Numbered from the stretch's first letter, positions 25,894-34,648 are shown. The stretch: DNA of 64,000 bases from an uncultured Limosilactobacillus sp. (GCF_934202705.1 NZ_CAKPYE010000010.1:1-64000); one strand, 5' to 3'. The notes: generated from the sequence alone by a model not told the origin. Made by a program: numbers and translations.

Positions 25894-26499
25894 GTAGGAA
25901 TCAAGATGATCATTTTTGGTGATTTGGCGAACGGCTCTGGCTGGAACCCCAAGGACAAGTGAATTTTCTGGCATATCATGAGTCACCACAGCACCAGCAC
26001 CAACGACACAACCAGCACCAATTGTGACCCCCGGACAGACGGTGACATTACTCCCGAGCCAACAATTATTACCGATGTTGATGGGCTTGCCCAGTTCTAA
26101 GTCCGTAAACGTCCCATCCGCTTGCTGCCGAGGATTTCGTTGTTGCCACCGCAAAGGGTGGGTAGCGGTAATCAGACTAACATTTGGTCCCAACATCACA
26201 TTGTTACCAATGGTAATGGGGCAGGTATCTAAGACAGTGAGGTTAAAATTTGCGTAAAAATCATCACCGATGTTAGTAAAGCGACCATAATCAAACTGCA
26301 TGGGTCCTTGAAGATAGATGCCCTTACCGTGGTGAGGAATGAGCTGATCAACAATTTGTTTTCGTGCTGCGGTGTTAGTATCGCGGAGTTGATTATAATC
26401 CTGACAAAGTCGATGAGCGATTTCATGCAAAGTATTTAGTTCTGGTGTGTCGGGACGATAAGGTTCGCCGGCGAGCATTTTTTGTGTATTTTCTTCCAT
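25885..26499 (-). CDS. Hexapeptide-repeat sugar O-acetyltransferase (Maa/LacA type)
   Basis: The 204-residue protein has an N-terminal Mac domain (KMLAGEPYRPDTPEL) and left-handed beta-helix hexapeptide repeats from about residue 75 to 190. The active-site His is in LITATHPLRW, and GNNCWLGSNVTVCPGVTIG is typical. Homologues use acetyl-CoA to acetylate maltose, galactosides or other sugars; the substrate here is unknown. It lies between rpiA and pepC in the same direction. The rpiA terminator precedes it, and AAGGAG precedes its start. Confidence 0.88.
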   Translation of the reverse strand: MEENTQKMLAGEPYRPDTPELNTLHEIAHRLCQDYNQLRDTNTAARKQIVDQLIPHHGKGIYLQGPMQFDYGRFTNIGDDFYANFNLTVLDTCPITIGNNVMLGPNVSLITATHPLRWQQRNPRQQADGTFTDLELGKPINIGNNCWLGSNVTVCPGVTIGAGCVVGAGAVVTHDMPENSLVLGVPARAVRQITKNDHLDSYPY

Positions 26500-26517
26500 C
26501 GCAAAAACTCCTTTGGT

Positions 26518-26549
26518 GTAAAAAGCCCACTGGTAACTACCAGTAGGCT
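26518..26549 (-). terminator. Terminator after rpiA
   Basis: Read on the minus strand, AGCCTACTGGT pairs with ACCAGTGGGCT (one G-U) around AGTT, followed by TTTTT. Confidence 0.8.
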
Positions 26550-26557
26550 AGATGAAA

Positions 26558-27241
26558 TTATCTATTAGCATGTAAAACTTCAGGACCGTTATCGCGACCA
26601 ACGATAACATCGTCAACTCGGTTCAAGAATAGGCCGTGTTCTACTACGCCAACGGTGTGGATCAGATCTTCAGCTAAGGCATGAGGATCTTTAATTTGTC
26701 CAAGGTGGATATCAATGATGAAGTTATTTTCATCAGTGCGGTATTTTTGATCGTCCGCCATTCGCCAAACTGGTTTGTAGCCTTTCTTTTCAAAAGCGTT
26801 AAAGACGTGTTGAGCACCAAATGGGATGACTTCGACTGGCACACCAAAATCACCGATTCGTGGTACCAGTTTTGATTGGTCAACAATCCAAATCTTCTTA
26901 GTTGAAGCGTTATTAACGATCTTTTCCCAGAGGAGGGCGCCACCACCGCCTTTAATTCCGTTAAAGTCATCGTCAACTTCATCGGCACCGTCAATACAAA
27001 GATCAATGTGGTCAACCTCATCAATATCTTTAATCGTGATCCCTAAGGATTCGGCCTGCTTCGTTGTACGGTTGGAAGTGGTGACCCCAATAATATTGAG
27101 TCCTTCATTTTTGACCCGGTCGCCAAGGGCATCCACCATGTAGCGAACCGTAGAACCAGTGCCAAGGCCAACAATCATGCCATCTTTGATATACTTAACG
27201 GCCTCTTTACCGACTTGTGCTTTTAATTCGTTTTGATCCAT
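26558..27241 (-). CDS. rpiA: Ribose-5-phosphate isomerase A
   Basis: This 227-residue enzyme interconverts ribose 5-phosphate and ribulose 5-phosphate. GLGTGSTVRYMVDAL near residue 21, the IDGADEVDDDFNGIKGGGGALLWEK region near 83 and VIPFGAQHV near 135 are diagnostic. It serves the pentose phosphate/phosphoketolase route, central in heterofermentative lactobacilli. AAGGAGA precedes the ATG. It follows the small GNAT gene by 27 bases, so both may share a transcript. Confidence 0.96.
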   Translation of the reverse strand: MDQNELKAQVGKEAVKYIKDGMIVGLGTGSTVRYMVDALGDRVKNEGLNIIGVTTSNRTTKQAESLGITIKDIDEVDHIDLCIDGADEVDDDFNGIKGGGGALLWEKIVNNASTKKIWIVDQSKLVPRIGDFGVPVEVIPFGAQHVFNAFEKKGYKPVWRMADDQKYRTDENNFIIDIHLGQIKDPHALAEDLIHTVGVVEHGLFLNRVDDVIVGRDNGPEVLHANR

Positions 27242-27268
27242 TTAAATAATCTCCTTTTACATTCGATC

Positions 27269-27550
27269 TTATGATAATAATACGGATTGTGCTTTCGGAT
27301 GCAATTTAAAGTAGTGTTTGGCATATGGACACATGATTTTAACAGTCCATTGATGGTCACGAGCCTGCTGAACAAAATGATCCATCAGTCGAGTGGCTAA
27401 ACCATGACCACGAAATGCCGGTACGACAAAAACTCGTTCAACTACTACATGATTACTGCCAGCGGTGACGGCTGAGAAACTGACTTCGCCAGCCCAACTG
27501 TCATCATCAGAGAATGCGCTGATTTTACCATTTGTAACAACGAAATGCAT
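27269..27550 (-). CDS. Small GNAT-type N-acetyltransferase (YjdJ-like)
   Basis: The 93-residue single-domain protein has the acetyl-CoA loop VVPAFRGHGLATRLMDHFVQ (about 43-62) and ends soon after CPYAKHYFKLHP. This minimal GNAT form is common in Firmicutes. The substrate is unknown. GGAGG precedes the ATG. It is divergent from dut and upstream of rpiA. Confidence 0.82.
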   Translation of the reverse strand: MHFVVTNGKISAFSDDDSWAGEVSFSAVTAGSNHVVVERVFVVPAFRGHGLATRLMDHFVQQARDHQWTVKIMCPYAKHYFKLHPKAQSVLLS

Positions 27551-27671
27551 ACCGAAAACACCTCCTTTCTAACGATCTTTTTTGCACAATAAATTGTCAC
27601 TGTTTTAATAATAAAAGTCAAGCAAACTTCATGTTACAATTGATAAGTAATCAGATAAACGGGGTGAAATT

Positions 27672-28208
27672 ATGAAACGGGGATTTAAAGTCGTTTCCAC
27701 AAAGCTAGATCAAGGATTGCACTTACCACAGCGTCAAACCAAACAGGCAGCTGGCTATGACTTTGAAGCGGCGGAAAACTTTGTGTTGCCTTCGATTTGG
27801 AAGGGCAATTTTATTAAAACTTTATGGAAAATTCATCATCAGGACCAATTAACGGCAGATGATATTAGCAAGGGTGATCAGAGCTTGAAGCCATATTTGG
27901 TGCCAACGGGGATTAAGGCCTATATGCAGCCAGATGAAGTATTAATGTTGTTTAATCGTTCTAGCGGACCATTGAAACGGCGACTCATTTTACCGAATGG
28001 AGTTGGGATAATTGATGCCGATTATTACGATAATCCTGCCAATGAAGGCGAAATTTTTGTACAGTTAATTAATTATGGGTTGACTGATTACCACATTAAA
28101 AAAGGTGAACGAATCGCTCAGGGGATTTTCGTTCCTTACTTAATGGCAGACACGGAAGAACAACCGCAAGCCATGCGGGAAGGTGGTTTTGGGTCAACCA
28201 AGGAATAA
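27672..28208 (+). CDS. dut: dUTP diphosphatase
   Basis: This 178-residue trimeric dUTPase hydrolyses dUTP to dUMP, keeping uracil out of DNA and feeding dTMP synthesis. The five motifs are in order: AAGYDFEAA (I), RSSGPLKR (II), GVGIIDADYYDNPANEGEI (III), GERIAQGIF (IV) and EGGFGSTKE (V). It has an insert between motifs I and II that makes it longer than the 145-150 residues of the minimal form. radA follows after 12 bases, as in many lactobacilli. Confidence 0.95.
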   Translation: MKRGFKVVSTKLDQGLHLPQRQTKQAAGYDFEAAENFVLPSIWKGNFIKTLWKIHHQDQLTADDISKGDQSLKPYLVPTGIKAYMQPDEVLMLFNRSSGPLKRRLILPNGVGIIDADYYDNPANEGEIFVQLINYGLTDYHIKKGERIAQGIFVPYLMADTEEQPQAMREGGFGSTKE

Positions 28209-28220
28209 GAGGGATAAAAG

Positions 28221-29594
28221 ATGGCAAAAGCCAAAACACACTATGTATGCCAAAATTGTGGTTATATTTCACCGCGCTTCCTGGGACGTTGCCCGAATTG
28301 TGGTCAATGGAACACGTTAGTTGAAGAGGTGGACCAATCCACAATTAGGCAGCCTAAGACCACCACAACAACGTTAACCGGGATTGTGGCTAAACCACAA
28401 CGAATTAACGAAATTGACACACAAAAGACGCCGCGGGTTAAAACCAAGTTAAATGAGTTGAATCGGGTTCTGGGCGGTGGAATTGTACCAGGATCATTAG
28501 TTTTGATTGGTGGAGATCCGGGAATTGGCAAATCAACATTACTATTACAAGTTTCGGGTCAATTAAGTCATGAAGGTCACTCGGTGCTCTACGTTTCTGG
28601 TGAAGAGAGTGCTAACCAGATTAAGATGCGGGCACAGCGGTTGAACGTTTCTGGTAATGATTTTTTCATTTACCCAGAAACAAATATGGACAGCATTCGA
28701 GCAACAATTGACGAAATGGATCCAGAATACGTGGTGATTGATTCAGTGCAAACGATGCAAGCCACTGACGTTACTTCTGCGATTGGGAGTGTTTCTCAGA
28801 TTCGTGCAGTAACTGCGCAACTGATGCAGATTGCAAAGGGCAAAAATATCACTGTCTTTGTGGTGGGACACGTAACTAAAGGTGGAGTATTAGCTGGTCC
28901 AAAGATTTTGGAACATATGGTTGATACTGTTTTATATTTTGAGGGCGACCTTCACCACACTTATCGGATCTTGCGGTCAGTCAAAAACCGGTTTGGTTCG
29001 ACTAATGAGTTAGGGATTTTTGAGATGAACAGTAGTGGCCTCAAAGAAGTTGCTAATCCTTCAGAAATTTTCTTAGAGGAACGACTAAAGGATGCCACTG
29101 GGTCGGCTGTGGTTGTTTCCTTAGAGGGAACCCGACCGATTTTAGTTGAAATTCAAGCACTGATTACGCCATCAGTGTTTGGTAATGCGCAGCGGACTGC
29201 CACCGGCTTGAGTCGAAATCGAGTTTCATTAATTATGGCGGTTTTAGAAAAGCGAGCCAATTTACTTCTCCAGAATCAGGATGCCTATTTAAAGGCTGCT
29301 GGTGGGGTAAAATTAGATGAACCAGCAATTGACTTAGCGATTGCGGTGGCGATTGCTTCTTCATATCGTGATAAAGGGACTCGCCCGACCGATGCCTTTG
29401 TGGGTGAAGTTGGATTGACTGGGGAGATTCGCCGGGTTAACCGGATTGAACAACGGGTTGCTGAAGCTGCCAAATTAGGTTTCCGCCGAATTTTCATTCC
29501 CAAAAACAACCTGCAAAACTGGGACCCGCCAAAAAATATTGAAGTGGTTGGGGTAACGACCATTAGTGAAACGTTGCAATTAGCTTTGGCATAA
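28221..29594 (+). CDS. radA: DNA repair protein RadA
   Basis: This 457-residue protein of recombinational repair drives branch migration. The order is a zinc finger (CQNCG and CPNCG, residues 10-29), a RecA-like core with Walker A GGDPGIGKST near 92-101, the RadA motif KNRFG near 255, and a C-terminal Lon-like domain. It lies between dut and the PIN/TRAM gene, the common Firmicutes order, with an 18-base gap to the next gene. Confidence 0.96.
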   Translation: MAKAKTHYVCQNCGYISPRFLGRCPNCGQWNTLVEEVDQSTIRQPKTTTTTLTGIVAKPQRINEIDTQKTPRVKTKLNELNRVLGGGIVPGSLVLIGGDPGIGKSTLLLQVSGQLSHEGHSVLYVSGEESANQIKMRAQRLNVSGNDFFIYPETNMDSIRATIDEMDPEYVVIDSVQTMQATDVTSAIGSVSQIRAVTAQLMQIAKGKNITVFVVGHVTKGGVLAGPKILEHMVDTVLYFEGDLHHTYRILRSVKNRFGSTNELGIFEMNSSGLKEVANPSEIFLEERLKDATGSAVVVSLEGTRPILVEIQALITPSVFGNAQRTATGLSRNRVSLIMAVLEKRANLLLQNQDAYLKAAGGVKLDEPAIDLAIAVAIASSYRDKGTRPTDAFVGEVGLTGEIRRVNRIEQRVAEAAKLGFRRIFIPKNNLQNWDPPKNIEVVGVTTISETLQLALA

Positions 29595-29612
29595 TCGAAA
29601 GGAGGATGCATA

Positions 29613-30746
29613 ATGAGAAAGGGAATTGTTCGATTAATATTTACAATCTTAGGAGCCGCCATTGGGTACTACTATCTTCCGCCATTATGGCCAGCGATCG
29701 GAGTCGAGTATAACTCTGTCTTAATGATTATTGCTGATCTGTTCATTGGTGGGATTGTTTTCTGGTTGATCTCACTGATTTCGATTGGCTGGGTACTACG
29801 ATTAGTTCAACGAACTGAAGATTACTTAACGAAGAAGAGTCCGCTTTATTTATTTTTTGGTGCATTATTAACCATCATTGGTTTAGTTTTAGCAATTTTA
29901 ATTTCGATTCCACTGTGGCGAACTCATATTCCGGTAATTAATAACATTGTCCCGATTTTATTAATGCTGATCTTTAGTTACTTTGGTTTTCGAATGGGGA
30001 CAACACGACTGGACGATTGGCGGACTTTTTTGACGCTGAAACGTGGAACGAAAGACGGTGCTGGTAAAAGTGGCGATGTGATTAAGCAGCAAGACGCTAA
30101 CTATCACCATTATAAAATTTTGGATACTAATATCCTGATTGATGGGCGGATTTATGATTTGGTTAAGACTGGTTTCCTTGAAGGAACGCTGTTAGTACCG
30201 AACTTTGTTCTATATGAACTGCAGTACATCGCCGATTCAGGTGAAAGTATCAAACGGGTCCGTGGTCGACGTGGCCTGGATATTTTGAATAAGTTACGGA
30301 AAGAGAAAATCGTCCCAATTGAAATGTATGATGGGGACTTTGAAGATATTCCAGAGGTTGATAGCAAGTTAATTGCGCTGGCTAAAAAAGTTGATGGTGT
30401 GATTGTAACCAATGACTGGAACTTGAATAAGGTCATCCAATTTCAAAATGTTCAGGTTCTTAATATTAATAATTTAGCAAAGTCACTACGCCCACGGTTT
30501 ATTCCAGGCGAGCAGCTGCACGTCACTGTGGTTAAAAAAGGAACCGAGCGGCAGCAAGGGGTTGCTTATTTAGATGATGGAACAATGGTTGTGGTTGAAG
30601 ATGGTCGCTTCTACATGAATGAAAATATTGAAGTCGAAGTCACAAGTGCTTTGCAAACTGATGCAGGGCGAATGATTTTTGCTCGACCACTCCATTCTGC
30701 CAAAGGAATTAGTAACGAGCAAGATCAACCGCAAAACGAAAAATAA
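29613..30746 (+). CDS. Membrane PIN/TRAM domain protein (YacL type)
   Basis: The 377-residue protein has four N-terminal membrane segments (about 1-125). A PIN nuclease-like domain follows (about 165-290; LDTNILIDGRIYDL and VTNDWNLNK carry the conserved acids), then a TRAM domain (about 300-360; VVKKGTERQQGVAYLDDGTM). Homologues follow radA in many Firmicutes. The catalytic function is not established. AGGAGG precedes the start, and a terminator follows. Confidence 0.9.
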   Translation: MRKGIVRLIFTILGAAIGYYYLPPLWPAIGVEYNSVLMIIADLFIGGIVFWLISLISIGWVLRLVQRTEDYLTKKSPLYLFFGALLTIIGLVLAILISIPLWRTHIPVINNIVPILLMLIFSYFGFRMGTTRLDDWRTFLTLKRGTKDGAGKSGDVIKQQDANYHHYKILDTNILIDGRIYDLVKTGFLEGTLLVPNFVLYELQYIADSGESIKRVRGRRGLDILNKLRKEKIVPIEMYDGDFEDIPEVDSKLIALAKKVDGVIVTNDWNLNKVIQFQNVQVLNINNLAKSLRPRFIPGEQLHVTVVKKGTERQQGVAYLDDGTMVVVEDGRFYMNENIEVEVTSALQTDAGRMIFARPLHSAKGISNEQDQPQNEK

Positions 30747-30751
30747 CCGAT

Positions 30752-30802
30752 AAAAAAATCAGGTGAATGATGACTGATTCAACATTGTTCACCTGATTTT
30801 TA
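30752..30802 (+). terminator. Terminator after the PIN/TRAM gene
   Basis: AAAATCAGGTGAA pairs with TTCACCTGATTTT around a loop of about 20 bases, followed by T. Confidence 0.82.
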
Positions 30803-30810
30803 GTTTTTAA

Positions 30811-30964
30811 TAAGAAAAAGCCGTGGCTTGGGAGGACCACGACTATAGTATTACGAATATCTTTGGGGAAGATTTCGTAAAGGAGTATTTTTCGGTTACT
30901 ATTGGGAGGAGTAATTGAAAAATAATCGGTTTCGGTTAATTTGTAGTAGTTGTTTTTCTACTAC
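30811..30964 (-). ncRNA. Candidate small RNA with C-rich (anti-Shine-Dalgarno) loops
   Basis: On the minus strand this gene-free stretch forms a 5' hairpin GTAGTAG/CTACTAC. Next come hairpin TTACT/AGTAA with loop CCTCCCAAT (30896-30914), an unpaired CTCCTTT (30885-30879), and a 12-bp hairpin with loop CCCCA (30851-30880). The end is an intrinsic terminator, AGTCGTGG/CCACGGCT with loop TCCTCCCAAG, then TTTTTCTT (30811-30844). TATAAA (30974-30969) is a possible -10. C-rich loops of this kind pair with ribosome-binding sites in known Gram-positive small RNAs. Expression and role are inferred. Confidence 0.5.
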
Positions 30965-31113
30965 GGTTTTTATACTAACAATAGATTGTGAAGAAAATGT
31001 GACCAAACAGTAAATATTATTTGCTTTTGAAAAATCAACCGCGGAAAGTGTGGTCGAGCAGTGAGTGTGTTACTATTAAACTATTCAAAGTGGCCCGTAA
31101 AGGAGATTTAGAG

Positions 31114-32523
31114 ATGTTAAAAATATACAATACTTTAACCAGAAAAAAAGAAGAATTTCATCCAGTTCATCCGGGTGTGGTTAACATGTATGTCTGTGGG
31201 CCCACGGTGTATAACTACATTCATATTGGTAATGCACGAAGCGCGATTGCGTTTGATACGGTTCGGCGGTATCTGGAATTTATTGGTTACCATGTGAACT
31301 ATGTTTCTAATTTTACTGACGTCGACGATAAAATGATTAAGGCAGCTCGTGACCAAGGGATTACTGTACCCGAATTAGCGAATAAGTATATTCAAGCCTT
31401 TATGGAAGATACTACGGCAGTGAACATTGAACCAGCCACTCGGCATCCACGGGCAACCGATAATATTCCAGAAATTATCAAGTTTATTCAACGATTAGTT
31501 GATCGTGGATATGCCTATGCAGTTAATGGTGACGTTTATTATCGTGCCCGTAAATTCAAAAATTATGGACAGCTGTCTGGACAATCAATTGATGACCTAG
31601 AGGTTGGGGCAAGCGAACATGTTAGTGCTGACGAAGTAAACAAAAAAGAAGATCCAATGGATTTTGCTTTGTGGAAAGCGGCCAAGCCACAAGAAATTAG
31701 TTGGGATTCACCATGGGGAGCCGGTCGCCCCGGGTGGCACATTGAATGTTCAGTGATGTCGACCAAGTATTTGGATGATACGATTGATATTCACGCGGGT
31801 GGTCAGGACCTGGAGTTTCCGCACCACGAAAATGAAATCGCACAGTCAGAAGCCGCTACTGGTAAAAAGTTTGTTAACTATTGGATGCATAATGGGTTTG
31901 TGACAATTGGCAAGGAAAACGAAAAAATGAGTAAATCATTGCATAACTTCATTACTGTACATGATATTATTCAGCACGTTGATCCACAGGTGCTTCGCTT
32001 CTTCATGGCTACCACTCAGTACCGTCGGCCAATTCAGTATAGTGAAGCTAACCTAACCGATGCACAAAATAATTTAGCACACATCCAAACTGCATATAAT
32101 AATTTAGACTACCGGAAGAATGACGCTAATGATGGTGATGATCAAGTGGTTACCCAAAGATTACAAGCTTTCCGGCAAGACTTTGTGAAGGCAATGGATG
32201 ATGATATCAATGTGCAAAATGGGATTGCCGTAGTTTACGAATTGGTGAAGTTTGCTAATCGTTATACCGAAAATGAAGTCGTTTTAAAGGGTGCTATTGA
32301 AGCCATTCAACAATTATTAAAAACATTATTGCTGATTTTTGGAGTGAAATTAACCGCAACTGGTCAAATTGATGATGAGGCAATTAAGCAACTGATTGTT
32401 CAGCGGGATGAAGCACGTCGCCAGAAGAATTTTGCGCTTAGTGACCAAATTCGTGATAGTCTAAAAGCTCAAGGAATCATCATTGAAGATACACCGCAAG
32501 GGACACGTTATAGAAAGGAATAG
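31114..32523 (+). CDS. cysS: Cysteinyl-tRNA synthetase
   Basis: This 469-residue class I synthetase charges tRNA-Cys. The zinc Cys is in VNMYVCGPTVYN near residue 28, the HIGH-like motif is YIHIGNARSA near 38, and KMSKSLHN lies near 270. ATG 31114 is chosen because AAGGAG lies eight bases upstream. The longer reading frame from TTG 31021 has no site and would add 31 unrelated residues. No T-box is visible upstream. mrnC follows directly, as in other Firmicutes, but gltX and cysE, which often precede cysS, are absent here. Confidence 0.95.
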   Translation: MLKIYNTLTRKKEEFHPVHPGVVNMYVCGPTVYNYIHIGNARSAIAFDTVRRYLEFIGYHVNYVSNFTDVDDKMIKAARDQGITVPELANKYIQAFMEDTTAVNIEPATRHPRATDNIPEIIKFIQRLVDRGYAYAVNGDVYYRARKFKNYGQLSGQSIDDLEVGASEHVSADEVNKKEDPMDFALWKAAKPQEISWDSPWGAGRPGWHIECSVMSTKYLDDTIDIHAGGQDLEFPHHENEIAQSEAATGKKFVNYWMHNGFVTIGKENEKMSKSLHNFITVHDIIQHVDPQVLRFFMATTQYRRPIQYSEANLTDAQNNLAHIQTAYNNLDYRKNDANDGDDQVVTQRLQAFRQDFVKAMDDDINVQNGIAVVYELVKFANRYTENEVVLKGAIEAIQQLLKTLLLIFGVKLTATGQIDDEAIKQLIVQRDEARRQKNFALSDQIRDSLKAQGIIIEDTPQGTRYRKE

Positions 32524-32524
32524 C

Positions 32525-32938
32525 ATGGCAAAAATTGATTATCGACAATTGAACGGGATTGCGCTGGCTTACCTGGGCGATGCCGTTTATGAAGTTGCAG
32601 TTCGGGAACACCTTCTTGACTTAGGGATGACGAAGCCGAATCGCCTGCAAAAAAAAGCGACTTCGTATGTTTCAGCAAAGGCGCAGGCTGGGCTAATTAA
32701 ATTAATGGAAGAACAAGCTCTGCTTACCGATGATGAATGGGAATTCTTTAAGCGCGGTCGAAATGCTAATAGTTACACCCACGCAAAAAATACATCGGTA
32801 TTAACTTACCGTATTTCGACGGGGTTTGAAGCTCTGATGGGATACTTGCAATTGTCTGGACAAGCAGATCGATTAGCGGAACTATGTCGGTGGTGTATTA
32901 AACAAGTTGACCTCGGGAGGGTTGAATATGAGCGATGA
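32525..32938 (+). CDS. mrnC: Mini-ribonuclease 3
   Basis: The 137-residue catalytic domain related to RNase III lacks the double-stranded RNA-binding domain. ALAYLGDAVYEVAVREHLL near residues 11-29 carries the conserved acidic residues. In Bacillus it matures 23S rRNA. The ATG at 32525 has AAAGGA upstream. Its 3' end overlaps the rlmB start by 11 bases. Confidence 0.93.
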   Translation: MAKIDYRQLNGIALAYLGDAVYEVAVREHLLDLGMTKPNRLQKKATSYVSAKAQAGLIKLMEEQALLTDDEWEFFKRGRNANSYTHAKNTSVLTYRISTGFEALMGYLQLSGQADRLAELCRWCIKQVDLGRVEYER

Positions 32939-33677
32939 GACACCGGAATTTGTGATTGGTCGGCACCCAGCAGTGGCAGCTTTAAAGTCCGATCAGGAAA
33001 TTAACAAAGTTTTTATTCAAAAAGGACTACGAACAGACGCCATTGCTCAAATTATTAAACTAGCTAAGGATCGACATTTAGTGATTTCTAACGTGCCAAA
33101 GACAAAATTGGATCAAATGGTTAATCATCAAAATCACCAGGGAGTGGCGCTAGCAGTTGCAGCATATCGTTATTCAACTGTTGATGAATTGTTTGATAAT
33201 GCTGCTCGTCACAATGAAGAACCATTCTTTTTGCTGCTTGATGAATTAGCGGATCCCCATAACCTGGGCTCGATTATCCGAACTGCGGATGCTGCGGGAG
33301 TCCACGGCATTATTATTCCAAAGCGGCGGGCAGTCGGTCTCACTTCAGTGGTGGCTAAAACATCAGCCGGGGCGATTGAAAGAGTGCCAGTCGCACGGGT
33401 TACTAACTTGGTCCAAACCGCAAAAGAATTAAAAGAGCGTGGGGTCTGGCTATTTGGCACTGATATGAAAGGGACAGATTACCGTCGTTGGGATGCTCAT
33501 GGCGCAGTTGCAGTCGTGATTGGTAACGAAGGAAAAGGTATTTCTCAACTATTAAAAAAGACTTGTGATGAAATGCTCACTATTCCAATGGTGGGACAAG
33601 TTCAAAGCTTGAATGCCAGTGTTGCTGCTAGTCTATTGATTTATCAAGGGTTCAGTTCTCGTCATCCTCTAAAATAA
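32928..33677 (+). CDS. rlmB: 23S rRNA 2'-O-ribose methyltransferase (TrmH/SpoU family)
   Basis: This 249-residue SPOUT enzyme probably methylates the ribose of a 23S rRNA guanosine. It has an N-terminal substrate-binding domain (IGRHPAVAALKSD) and a C-terminal knot with DPHNLGSIIRTADAAG, VIGNEGKGIS and QSLNASVAASLLIYQ. ATG 32928 has GGGAGG upstream; the earlier in-frame start lies inside mrnC without a site. The gene ends at a terminator before the sigH leader. Confidence 0.92.
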   Translation: MSDETPEFVIGRHPAVAALKSDQEINKVFIQKGLRTDAIAQIIKLAKDRHLVISNVPKTKLDQMVNHQNHQGVALAVAAYRYSTVDELFDNAARHNEEPFFLLLDELADPHNLGSIIRTADAAGVHGIIIPKRRAVGLTSVVAKTSAGAIERVPVARVTNLVQTAKELKERGVWLFGTDMKGTDYRRWDAHGAVAVVIGNEGKGISQLLKKTCDEMLTIPMVGQVQSLNASVAASLLIYQGFSSRHPLK

Positions 33678-33686
33678 TTTAAAAAA

Positions 33687-33727
33687 AATAACCTCAGGAA
33701 TGACTAGTTCTAGAGGTTATTTTTTCT
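33687..33727 (+). terminator. Terminator after rlmB
   Basis: AATAACCTC pairs with GAGGTTATT around a loop of about 17 bases, followed by a T-run. Confidence 0.82.
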
Positions 33728-33730
33728 TAT

Positions 33731-33976
33731 CCAGAGATCAGAGACAAAAATTAAGGATTGTCTCTTTTGACAGAATCTGGTAAATTATTTTAGACAACTA
33801 ACGAGTGATGGTCAAATCCTGCGGCAGCGGAATCAAGCGTTGGAGAAAAGCCATCGTAGAACTAAGGTGAGAGTTAGTTCTAAACCCCCGTTCAATACGC
33901 TGTGACGGTGAGATGATTAGCTAGCTAATTTTCAAGTGGGTCCGTTAGGGGTTAGTGGAACAAGAGGTTGCATCTA
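33731..33976 (+). other. Structured non-coding leader upstream of sigH
   Basis: This is about 245 bases without a gene. CCAGA/TCTGG encloses AGAGACAA/TTGTCTCT (33731-33780). A perfect -35 TTGACA lies at 33767-33772, but no strong -10 follows at 17 bases. Further on are the 9-bp hairpin TAGAACTAA/TTAGTTCTA, the palindrome ATTAGCTAGCTAAT, and an AACCCC/GGGGTT long-range pairing. It is either a long regulated leader of sigH or an independent RNA. Confidence 0.45.
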
Positions 33977-34549
33977 ATGAGTCCAAAGCTGATTCAAACA
34001 ACCCCAGAAAGTGAACTGATTAAGCAGGTCGCTGGAAAAGACTCAGCGAGTTTTGCAGTTTTATATAACCAGTATTTACCATTGATTTGTAAACTATGGT
34101 ATCAATTTAGGCTGGATGAAGTACCTCTTGATGATTGGAAACAGGAGGCAGCGGTGGTATTGTACCGAACAGCATGCTCGTATTCATGTAATGAGGCACG
34201 CTTTTGTTGGTATTTAAGGCAGGCGCTTACAAATAAAATTCGTGATTTATATCGCCAACAGGTTGCTAAAAAGCGGGTTCCAGCTCATCAAATCGAGTCT
34301 ATTACGGATGTACAAATCGATCAAAGATTGGTTGACATTAACTTACAACCCGACGAGGTGAGCCATTTCCGTTCAATCTACCAGCAATTCTTAAAAGAGT
34401 GTTCACGTTTAGAAAAGGATGCCTTTTTAGGAATTAATTCTGGTGAACGCTTAGAAAGCATTGCTCAACAATTACGTTGCTCACCACTAGCAATTCGAGC
34501 TGCTTTTGAGCGCGCTCGCAAAAAACTAAAACAACGGCTTCTTAGTTAG
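33977..34549 (+). CDS. sigH: SigH/ComX-like sigma-70 family factor
   Basis: The 190-residue small sigma factor has a region 2 core around SFAVLYNQYLPLICKLWYQF (about 24-43) and a C-terminal helix-turn-helix around SGERLESIAQQLRCSPLAIR. Its place between rlmB and rpmG-secE-nusG matches sigH of Bacillus and lactobacilli, where it is related to the competence factor ComX. ATG 33977 is nine bases after AGAGG. It is sequence-divergent, as usual for this family in lactobacilli. A terminator follows, so rpmG has separate transcription. Confidence 0.85.
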   Translation: MSPKLIQTTPESELIKQVAGKDSASFAVLYNQYLPLICKLWYQFRLDEVPLDDWKQEAAVVLYRTACSYSCNEARFCWYLRQALTNKIRDLYRQQVAKKRVPAHQIESITDVQIDQRLVDINLQPDEVSHFRSIYQQFLKECSRLEKDAFLGINSGERLESIAQQLRCSPLAIRAAFERARKKLKQRLLS

Positions 34550-34568
34550 TTCACTACGCTTGTTTGGG

Positions 34569-34606
34569 ACAACTCCGATCGAAATTTTTGATTGGAGTTG
34601 TTTTTA
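34569..34606 (+). terminator. Terminator after sigH
   Basis: ACAACTCCGATC pairs with GATTGGAGTTGT (one G-U) around a nine-base loop, followed by TTTTT. Confidence 0.88.
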
Positions 34607-34648
34607 TTTGACGAAAATGATAGCCTTAGATAGATGGAGGTGACTATA

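Noticed and set aside
31021..31113. Upstream extension of cysS from TTG 31021
   Set aside because: No ribosome-binding site and no match to the family N terminus; ATG 31114 has AAGGAG.
30804..31113. T-box riboswitch ahead of cysS
   Set aside because: No T-box sequence (AGGGTGGNACCGCG-like) or specifier loop was found; the structure fits better on the minus strand.
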